A stretch of 64,000 nucleotides of DNA from Limnephilus marmoratus (lineage: Eukaryota; Arthropoda; Insecta; Trichoptera; Limnephilidae), in NCBI GenBank assembly GCA_917880885.1, contig OU862908.1, forward strand, positions 55,015,819 through 55,079,818, read 5' to 3'. Below the pieces are notes generated by a model. That model saw nothing but the letters and a program-made list of their open reading frames with translations. It did no database searches and was not told where the DNA came from. Shown piece after piece: positions 56,133 through 64,000 of the stretch (its first letter is position 1; every line of letters begins with the position of its first letter). The position numbers and the translations under genes were made by a program.

Positions 56133-56159
56133 ATAGGTACTATAACCATATAATAATTT

Positions 56160-57265
56160 TTAAATAAATGAAGACAATGTTAGCGAAACTCAATCGAAAA
56201 TCTGGAAACAGAAAAATCAAAAAACATATTGACACCTCTGGGACTCGAACCCAGGACCTCTTGCTTTCCGGGCAAACGCGCTAACCACTGCGCCACGGTG
56301 TCGATATGAAATTCGGTCATGTTTAACTGTACCATACTTCGACTAAGAACCACCTACATTATCTTCATTTTCTTTAACGCATATATTATTGGCAACTATC
56401 TTTATGAATGATTGCAAGATTCAAACCCGAACTAAATGCTCTCTAGATAGTGTCTGGATAAATCTTTATCCATTTTATTTAATATGCGACATCTATCGAC
56501 TTTTCTGCAAGTCTAGGATGAATATTTTATTTTTTTATTTTAACTTTATGAGTAAAATCTCGAATTGCAATATTTAAATAAATGAAGACAATGTAAGCGA
56601 AACTCAATCGAAAATCTGGAAACAGAAAAATCAGAAAAACATATTGACACCTCTGGGACCCGAACCCAGGACCTCTTGCTTTCCGGGCAAACGCGCTAAC
56701 CACTGCGCCTCGGTGTCGATATGAAATTCGGTCATGTTTAACTGTACCATACTTCGACTAAGAACCACCTACATTATCTTCATTTTCAGTCCCAGAGGTG
56801 TCAATATGTTTTTCTGATTTTTCTGTTTCCAGATTTTCGATTGAGTTCGCTTATATTGTCTTAATTTATTTGAATATTACAATTTGAGGTTTTACTCATA
56901 AAGTTAAAATAAAAAATAAAATATTCATCCTAGACTTGCAGAAAAAGCCGACAGATGTCGCATATTAAATAAAATGGATAAAGATTTATCCAGACACTAT
57001 CTAGAGAGCATTTAGTTCGGGTTTGAATCTTTGAATGTATATAAAGCTAGTTGCCAGTAATATATACATTCTTAGTCGAAGTATGGTACAGTTAAACATG
57101 ACCGAATTTCATATCGACACCGTGGCGCAGTGGTTAGCGCGTTTGCCCGGAAAGCGAGAGGTCCTGAGTTCGCGTCCCAGAGGTGTCAATATGTTTTTCT
57201 GATTTTTCTGTTTCCAGATTTTCGATTGAGTTTCGCTTATATTGTCTTCATTTATTTAAACAAAA
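56160..57265. mobile_element. tRNA-like palindromic element, second family, long form (1.1 kb)
   Basis: The left half has a full ~415-bp unit (56160-56574) with a minus-strand tRNA-like sequence, then a second partial unit (56575-56787). At 56788 the strand switches, first into a reverse partial unit and then a reverse full unit ending with a plus-strand tRNA-like sequence (57116-57187). The order (full, partial, reverse partial, reverse full) is the same as in the 11.2-12.3 kb element, with unrelated sequence. Spacer ~127 bp. No clear target-site duplication. Confidence 0.75.
57116..57187 (+). tRNA. tRNA-like cloverleaf (GGA at anticodon position), probably not functional
   Basis: Acceptor GACACC/GGTGTC pairs perfectly over six positions; D arm GCGC/GCGC; anticodon stem TTTGC/GCGAG pairs with wobbles; T arm has one mismatch. 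Loop CCGGAAA has C at position 33. Both acceptor strands are present, unlike SINE1 heads. Confidence 0.4.
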
Positions 57266-57354
57266 AAACTAAACATAGTTACCATTTTTATTCCACAATT
57301 TAAAATTGCTGATCTTTATAGATGTGTTTAAAAACAGAGTGCAATACGACGCAT

Positions 57355-57630
57355 TATTGACCGGTCAGTGGCCAAGTTGACATCATGTTTGGGTTCCACC
57401 AAAACCTCCTAGATCGCAATCTAGGGGGCTTCGGCCAAGTATCCTAGGTCAATGCTAGAAGATTTTGGTCCCACCCAAGCATCGCGGTCGTGTGTTCGAT
57501 TCATATGCTAGCTAATCATGACCATCACGACACAAGCAACATTTTCCGCTTATTGTTTGCGGTAGGAAATTTCCAAATATTGTCTGATTATTCATAACCC
57601 GGGAATATTTGTCTTTCTTTGAAATAAAAA
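57355..57630 (+). repeat. SINE3 copy
   Basis: Head 'accggtcagtggccaagttg' and B-box-like 'cgtgtgttcgattc'; 3' end 'taacccgggaatatttgtct' then 'ttctttgaaat'. Contains an extra ~70-bp hairpin-like piece ('cctagatcgcaatctaggg'). Confidence 0.6.
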
Positions 57631-58173
57631 TGTTATGATCTTTCCTATGGTTAAAAAATACTTTACCAACTCCAGGACTCTGGCATAACATGGCAGTAAT
57701 CAAATCAAGCGATAATCAATGCTCTCCAGTGGGGAAACATGTGGATATATTACAAAAATAATGATATACACGGATCATAATAAATACTGTTATCTTTATG
57801 CCTCTTTTATCTATTTATATTATTAGTTTTATTAGGAGTTCGATCGGAATATTTATGCTGGCACATGCCCTACATAGCACGCTAAAATAATATGATAAGG
57901 GCGCTAGATTTATGGGATCGACAAATTTATGGGCGCAAATTGGCTTATTCATTAGTGTATGGTCGTTATTAACAGTTTAAAGCAAATTGTTGGTGGATTT
58001 TTTACACTAAGTTCGTTTTATTATTGTCTGTAAGCATCGAAAAAACTTTCACAACCAGGTTTAATGTGTAGTATTTCTTCGGCATTACGTAACAATTTCT
58101 AGAAATTTTCTTTCAGGAGAGTTTTATTTTCTAATGTACACTTTTGTTTCTGATTTTTAACGTTTCGCTACCG
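57631..58173. other. No recognised feature
   Basis: AT-rich, no supported gene or repeat. Confidence 0.45.
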
Positions 58174-58197
58174 GTTTCGATACATCCATATCATTAG
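58174..58197 (-). ncRNA. Hammerhead-like motif, degraded
   Basis: Minus strand: CUAAUGA (one change), stem GAUA/UAUC, GAAAC, then ACCGGU and A. Same layout as at 39.8 kb, but the invariant G of CUGA is changed. Confidence 0.35.
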
Positions 58198-58217
58198 CTG
58201 GCGCTTATAAAACTAAT

Positions 58218-58842
58218 TATTATTTTTAATTGATAAACTAACATTTTAAGACAAGATTTTTATGCATAGCACAAAGGGTAACAATTATTATAAGCAATAA
58301 TTATCAAAAAAGAAAATTGAAATAATTCCACTTTGCATAAACCACTTATATAATGCGCAAATCCGACCGGTTTCGGAACAAATGTTCCTTCGTCAGGGAA
58401 AGCTTATACTAATTTGACAGTTTCGAACAATGTTTTTCAAATTATTATAAGCTTTCCCTGACGAAGGAACGTTTGTTCCGAAACCGGTCGGATTTGCGCA
58501 TCATATAACTGGTTTATGCAAAGTTGAATTATTTCATTTTTCTATAATGGATAACCACAAAGTAATAGCTACATTCAAAAATACAATAATTATCAGCCTG
58601 AAACACTCATCTACATTGAATGACATGTAATAAGCAGTGATTGTTGAATGAAACACTAGTATATATTGAATTATTTGGCGGGAATTAGATAAGCCAACAT
58701 AGCTCAGTGGTAGAGCACCTGACCGGCAATCAGAAGGATACGGGTTCAAGTCCCGTTGGCGGTATGTATCTTTTCTCGGAAGATTTTTTCAATGTGGATG
58801 AGTGTTTCAGGCTGATAATTATTGCTTATAATAATTGTTACC
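58218..58842 (+). mobile_element. tRNA-carrying foldback element, copy 3, with nested insertion
   Basis: Flanked by the perfect 14-bp repeat CTTATAAAACTAAT (58204-58217, 58843-58856). The left terminus 'tattatttttaattgataaa' and right terminus 'cttataataattgttacc' are the same as in copies 1 and 2. The tRNA-like core (about 58694-58765) has the CTGA/TCAG anticodon stem. A 278-bp hammerhead foldback (58306-58583) is nested inside, so the element itself is about 336 bp. Confidence 0.8.
58306..58583. mobile_element. Hammerhead foldback nested in the tRNA element, TSD 11 bp
   Basis: Flanked by CAATAATTATC (58295-58305 and 58584-58594). Two ~98-bp arms carry inverted hammerhead-like cores: minus strand 58370-58396 and plus strand 58458-58484. 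Both are intact, with CUGACGA, the GGAAC/GUUCC-type stem, GAAAC and ACCGGUC. Right end CAAAAATA as in the 39.7-kb single unit. Duplication length and A-rich end suggest retroposition. Confidence 0.8.
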
Positions 58843-58856
58843 CTTATAAAACTAAT

Positions 58857-59364
58857 CTCAATTCAGTTAAATAAAACTAACAACATACCAAACCTTGACC
58901 AACTAATAAAACTTAGAAACTGGAAGCGAAATATTTAAAATAAGTAACAAATGTGCATTTCAGAATAAAACTCTCTTAAAACAAGAAGATTTCGATTACA
59001 CGAACTGACCTGTTTCTTTCTCCATATAATAACAAGGTGCTAACTTGATGATAGTCATAATTCTCCGTGGATAACATTTTATTATTTGAAAATGCATTAT
59101 TGTGGAAAACAATTTTGGATACGTAAAGAGTGGTAGATTAAAAAATTGCTGTATTTTTATAAATACATATATTATTTACTTATCTTTTTCTTGCCCTTTG
59201 CTATGAAGGCAGTCTTTCGGTGTCATTGCTCTGCAAACCTCAACCCGAAAAAACTTGAAGAGAAGAAGTGTTCGCTTACCAATTATATACCTGGATATAT
59301 ACCTAATTGTGTTCGAAGAAAGAACATTCTCTAATCTTTCTATTGACAAGTCATTATTATTTAT
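58857..59364. other. No recognised feature
   Basis: No supported gene or repeat. Confidence 0.45.
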
Positions 59365-59690
59365 GTATGATAATACCGCACAAGAGTTCCAACTGCTCCC
59401 ATCCATCGGAAACCAAGTGATATTATGACATCCCCAATCGTTTGGAGTATGTAGTGTGCTTCAATGGTGAAGGGAAGGAGATGGGGAAAATAAAGATTAA
59501 AGTGGGATAGTACCTGGCTATTTGGAAGTATCTGGTCACCAAAAACGGCTAAAGCCATTTCAAGCAGCTTTTCAACATGAATATCATCTTTTACCACGGC
59601 GATATGAAAGAATCTTCTTTGGATTATACGGCATCTGGCATATGTAAGTTTGAATGAATTAATTGCAATACAACAATAGTTATTTCAGAA
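59365..59690 (-). repeat. SINE1 copy, degraded, minus strand
   Basis: 'gataataccgcacaagagtt', 'aaaacggctaaagccatttc' and 'ttaccacggcgatat' are SINE1 landmarks on the minus strand; the head is lost. Confidence 0.6.
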
Positions 59691-60807
59691 AATTTACTTT
59701 AATTGATTCTTAAGGCTCTGCAACCGGGCCCGAAAAGAAGAAGATGGAGAAATACGAAATTACGAATATTAGAGGAGAGCGCTAACGTTTGCAGCGACAA
59801 AATCGATGCGAAAATTTCGAAAATGTTTAATAAAACACGACTCGTTTAAAACAGAGCAAAAATCTCGCGGGCATTATCTTAAACAGCATTTAATGAAACA
59901 CTGTGAATTTTTTCACACATATAACTTGTAAAATAACTGAAACAAACGTGTTAATAATAATTTTTGGAGCATACTTTGCGATTTTTTTCTATCGAGGGAA
60001 TTTTATATAATTTGCGTTTAGGCGCGGGGAAAGTCTAGATATTGTCTTCAAAAATAACATATATTTTTTTAAGAGCTTTAAAACTTACCGTGTTTAAGGG
60101 AAATATGTAATAAATCGGTACAAATCCGGGTTGCGGGCCCTTAAGCTTTGCTCCGCGAACTTGCGTGCCTTCTTAAAACAAAATCTCCTAGATCACTTGA
60201 TCACGTGGTTTTGCTTATAATACTAATAAGTATAGACAACGTGTAATATCTTCCCTAGCACTATTCAACATTATTATTATGAGAATAAAATCGTATCCAA
60301 TCACGTTTCAGTACCTAATTTAGTGTTTCAGTAATATCCGACATTCATTTAGAAAATATTCCCTGGTCTACGAGAATTTTTTTACGATCGATGAAACGAA
60401 ACTGTATTCACGCAATACGTCTCAAAGTGAGCTAGGAACCATTTGATCGCAATAAACAACATTTATTTCATCCACAAAAGGCGGTTTACAATAACCTTTG
60501 CGTTTTATCATTCCCCGAGATTACTTTTACAAAAGCATGGCTTTCGGTCACGCAAATGTAGATGGTTTCAATTTTGGTATTCGCGTCAGTTTTTCTATAA
60601 AAATATATTTATATTTCTTTCAATAGCACGACATTACAGTTTTTTATATGATCTTATGCCGTCTCGAAAAATATTTATCATTTTAACAAACATTCTAAAA
60701 CTTTCACAAATTTTTAAACTTATTACTTTTTTATTACAGCAAAAATTCTTAAAATGGTTTAGAAGCTGTCATCATTATTAATTTTATAAGTAAGTTTTTT
60801 TTTATGT
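59691..60807. other. No recognised feature
   Basis: AT-rich, no supported gene or repeat. Confidence 0.45.
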
Positions 60808-61150
60808 GAAACTTCTTTAGCCGTCTTAGCGATTCGAAATTCGGATGACACGGAAATGCGTCACAAAAAATATTATTTGACGGTCCTCGGTTCTATTATA
60901 ATGCGGTAAATTCACGACTACGCTCGGGCCTCCAATAGCGCCGCGGCATGATGCGCCTGACTCTTAGCGCCCAGAGAGACATCCAGCGAACGGAGGTTCT
61001 AAACCTACCAAATCCAAAAAAAATAAACATTTTTATTTTTGTACAATCAATATCCAATCTTCAAACCAAATTAAATAAACAGGGAAAAGAAAAGAAAGCG
61101 ACTTTCTAGTTTCATTTCTACTACGTGTAAATTGCACACTCTGATTTTTT
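60808..61150 (+). repeat. Family D interspersed repeat
   Basis: Starts 'gtgaaacttctttagccgtc' and ends 'ctagtttcatttctactacg'; interior matches 27.05-27.47 kb ('agacatccagcgaacgg', 'atccaatcttcaaacca'). Confidence 0.6.
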
Positions 61151-61318
61151 TAATATGACATATTAACATTAACACACAATAAATAAGTTTGTGAGCAGTT
61201 TAACAAATTTTAAGCCAACCATAATTATTACAAAATGTAAATATTTGTATATATGTATTTATTATATGATATATTTACATAGCAAATAACATAATAAGAA
61301 GTACATCATATTGTATAA

Positions 61319-61485
61319 TATTCGACCGGTCCCACCCAGGCGTCCCGTGTTCGATTCCTCGGCTGGCTAAGTTCTCCGTCACGACTCAAGCAACATTTTC
61401 GACTTACTGTGGTTGTAGGAGATTTTCAAATATTGTCGATTTATTCACAACCCGGGAATGTTTGTCTTTCTTTAAAAAAAAATAT
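61319..61485 (+). repeat. SINE3 copy, short
   Basis: Head 'cgaccggtcccacccaggcg' with B-box 'gtgttcgattcctcgg' and 3' end 'aacccgggaatgtttgtctt' plus an A9 tail. Confidence 0.6.
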
Positions 61486-61562
61486 AATAACAACAATTGA
61501 GAATATTCAAAACAATTTAAAGTATTTGAAGTCAATGCGATATCAGTTCCTAGCTTGTCCAG

Positions 61563-61690
61563 CCTTTAACGGCCTACGTTGGTGCGTGGTTATGATCCTT
61601 TAGTACGAATTCGGTAGGTGGTTTAAATCTTGTAGTGCATAATAAATTTTGTAAGGTTAATTTTGGTTATTTCACAATTTATTCACTTAT
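61563..61690 (+). repeat. SINE1 head fragment
   Basis: 'aacggcctacgttggtgcg', then the linker 'ggttatttcacaatttattc'. Only the first ~130 bp are recognisable. Confidence 0.4.
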
Positions 61691-61900
61691 TTAATTAGTT
61701 TATTTTATCATAATAGTTCCCGTGTGCACTCAGGTTATAGGCCAATTATGCTATCTTCCATTTTACCTCATTCTTTTGAGTTACTTTTTAGGTCCCGTGA
61801 AGACCCATATTTTTCCCGCTTATTCTCCTGTGAACCATAAGGGTTTTCCTCTGAGAAATCCCACTTTGTTTGGGCCTCCTGAAGGCCTCAGTACCGTAGA

Positions 61901-62165
61901 GTTCACGGAGTTGTCCTCAGCTCTCCTTTCCACTTCCCTTTGGTTCCCTGAAAGCTCCAAGAGGGGAAGAGTCCATGAAGGAAGAGTCCATGAAGGTAGC
62001 CTCAACTCTCCTCTCCATTCCTCCTTGGTTCTCTGATGGCTCTTCGAGGGAAGATTTCACGGAGGTGACCTCAGCTCTCTTCTCCGTGGTTCCACCTCTC
62101 GGTTCCTCCTTGTAGGCCCCACTACGAAAGAATCCACGGAGGTAGCCTTAGCTCTCTTAGGTTCT
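61901..62165. repeat. ~75-bp tandem array, 4 units
   Basis: Units begin at about 61901, 61986, 62055 and 62132 with 'ccacggaggt.gcctcagctc', each followed by 'tctcc' and 'ccttggttctctga'-type sequence. A 15-bp duplication ('gaagagtccatgaag') sits inside unit 1/2. Confidence 0.75.
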
Positions 62166-62199
62166 CTGGGGACCCTTTCATCTCACAATTATCAAGGAA

Positions 62200-63413
62200 T
62201 ATAAAAGGTCAATTTCAGCAGAGCCCCGAGTGCTGAGGTAAGTTCTAAGTACTCCGAGATGCGATCCCTTTCTTGAAGGCACCATTCGTGACACTGTTCT
62301 CCAGTTATACAACTGAGCACGGTAGCTTACACCTTGCATTGTGATGGCTATTGCAGATCGTGTTTCCGCTCCCTGAGCGATGGATCGGCCCTACGCTACT
62401 TAATGAATTCTTGTAATAAATTTCTCGATGTTTGTTTGACAAAGTTGTCGAATCTCTGGTCTATCAAAGTACATGAAGCGGAAAGCCCTTTAGGCTCGCT
62501 ATCGCCAAACACTCCACATTGAGAGCATTGTAAGGTTAAAGAGATAGAAAAAAAACAGCCACCAAGAGAGACAGTTTGACGCGATGGGGATGTTTATCGC
62601 ATAGACAGAAGTTCCTCAAATAGAGAGACTGTTGTAATATTGCAGACTTCATAAAGAGCTGTCACATCGCGAAACCACTTGTCGTGTACGACATACAGGG
62701 TAACTAAAAAAATTAATGATTTTAAAATGTATTATTTTGTTCTGATCACTTATGTTATCGAATTAATTATTGTTAAACAAATTTCAAAACGCAACGCAAA
62801 TAGTGGATAAGGGGAGTAGATAGGCCACCTAAAAAGTTATAGTCACATTAATTGAATTAATTCATTTTATTTTAAGCTTTTGACTGCTTAATCATTTGTT
62901 TGCGCTGTTGGGAGTGGCTCGGTATATTGCATTAGTTTTGCTGACGCATTTAAATCCTCTAAAATGGTTGTAGCCATCGACGAAAAACAACAGAACGAAA
63001 ATAATGTGTTCAGCTCTTGTAGCTTCAATACAAACGGCTACCAATAGAGCGACTTTGAGTTGCAATTAAAATATAATAAACATAACATAACGTCATTTAC
63101 GTATTTCTGCCTTTTTCTTTTGGAACATTTTATATACGTTAGCAAAACTAATTGGTTACACAGCACTGTTTAATCTGTAACCATTTGATTTAAAAAAAAC
63201 AGAGGCTCGATTCTCGTAGACCATAATTGAAAAATATCGAAAAGAAACTTACTCTCCGATATTTGTGGTAGAGTGAATTTACACACCAAATTTATAATCA
63301 TTTTAAAAAATTAACACAAATTGTGACATGTTGACCAATGATTGCTCTTGTTTCTATCATTTACTGTAAATAAAATTAAGCCTTCTAATAGTGCAAAATT
63401 ATTTTGTGGTAAC
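62200..63413. other. No recognised feature
   Basis: No supported gene or repeat. Confidence 0.45.
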
Positions 63414-63501
63414 ATTTTAAATTCAAATTAATAAATTACGTTGTATTAACCACTTAATTAAGTGGTTAATACAACTTAATTTATTAATTTGAATTTAAAA
63501 T
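63414..63501. repeat. 88-bp near-perfect palindrome
   Basis: Centred between 63457 and 63458 (cacttaa|ttaagtg) with no spacer; 43 of 44 pairs match, the exception being 63439/63476. Very AT-rich. It could extrude as a cruciform. Confidence 0.9.
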
Positions 63502-63534
63502 TAAGCAGTAAATATTTTCCTCATTATTGATTAC

Positions 63535-63645
63535 ACACCATGGAACAATGTCCCGAATGTATAATATTACACACCATTAAACATTGTCCCAAAATGTACA
63601 ATAATTCCAAACCAAGGAACAATATTCCGAATGTATGTACAATAA
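63535..63645. repeat. Degenerate ~37-bp tandem repeat, 3 units
   Basis: Three loosely related units with 'caatgtcccgaatgta' / 'cattgtcccaaaatgta' / 'caatattccgaatgta'. Confidence 0.55.
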
Positions 63646-64000
63646 CGATTACAAAATGGTTTCAACAAACATTCCTCGAAAACCGATACAATATGTCTTC
63701 GTGCTTATTCCTTCAACACTATATTTTATAATTTTTTAAGTGTTTTCCACAAAAAGAAGTACATTTTGGAAAAAACTGCAAAAGTTTTGTGAAAACCCAG
63801 TTAAACATAGAACAAAGGCAGTTATTACGCTTTTGACAGTCTATTATGGTTTGGTAAACGAGTGGGTATTGGAATTTTCCCCGAGTGTTTGTCCATTTAT
63901 GTAAAATAAACGTTTGTGATTGTAAAGTGCCTCTGATACGGACATGTTTTCTTAGGAAAGGTATCCTGTCAATTGCAATGAATACTCGTAGTTCTGTAAA

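Noticed and set aside
61722..62036. 104-codon frame
   Set aside because: Overlaps a tandem array; no domain, and no supporting start context or splice structure.

Overview
The window looks like AT-rich nuclear DNA from an insect. The evidence is insect-type non-LTR retrotransposons (an R1-clade element and two Jockey-like LINE families), a piggyBac relic, many tRNA-headed SINEs and short runs of TTAGG, the insect telomere unit. Lepidoptera or Hemiptera would both fit; I cannot decide from sequence alone. I see no host gene, no rRNA and no convincing functional tRNA gene. Nearly every recognisable feature is a mobile element or a repeat.

Layout. 0-3 kb: retroposon tails, two SINEs, a hammerhead-like motif and a tRNA-carrying foldback element. 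3.4-3.9 kb: a ~62-bp tandem array. 4-8.2 kb: no recognised feature. 8.2-10.5 kb: a LINE 3' fragment, a SINE and two pyrimidine-rich retroposons. 11.2-12.3 kb: a ~1.07-kb tRNA-containing palindrome with 13-bp flanking direct repeats. 12.4-18.3 kb: LINE remnants and two foldback elements with a hammerhead-like core in each arm. 18.9-20.7 kb: decayed LTR-element-like sequence and a small MITE. 20.9-26.4 kb: an R1-clade LINE on the minus strand, intact apart from one frameshift. 27-34.3 kb: repeats, then a Jockey-like LINE (called J1) split by a 671-bp MITE whose removal restores the reading frame exactly. 37-42 kb: LINE remnants, a small MITE, a single hammerhead-type retroposon and the piggyBac relic. 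42.8-48 kb: SINE1 copies, a 5'-truncated LINE (J2) and a likely solo LTR. 49-54 kb: foldbacks, including a palindrome with TTAGG runs and one with paired tRNA-like sequences. 55-59 kb: a duplicated segment, a 1.1-kb tRNA-like palindrome and a nested tRNA/hammerhead foldback pair. 59.4-64 kb: SINEs, a tandem array and an 88-bp near-perfect palindrome.

The most interesting system is a set of short foldback retroposons. Two tRNA-like families occur as partial-tandem plus inverted copies. Other families carry hammerhead-like cores (CUGANGA, a short stem, GAAAC, then a self-complementary ACGU, ACCGGU or ACAUGU) in opposite orientation in their two arms. Several insertions have 10-14 bp target-site duplications. 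Foldback plus partial tandem copies, hammerhead-type motifs and variable duplications together recall Penelope-like retroelements, so I propose non-autonomous Penelope-like elements, some of which carry tRNA-like sequence. That is inference: no Penelope reverse transcriptase is visible here, and the hammerhead-like cores have one extra nucleotide relative to the strict consensus.
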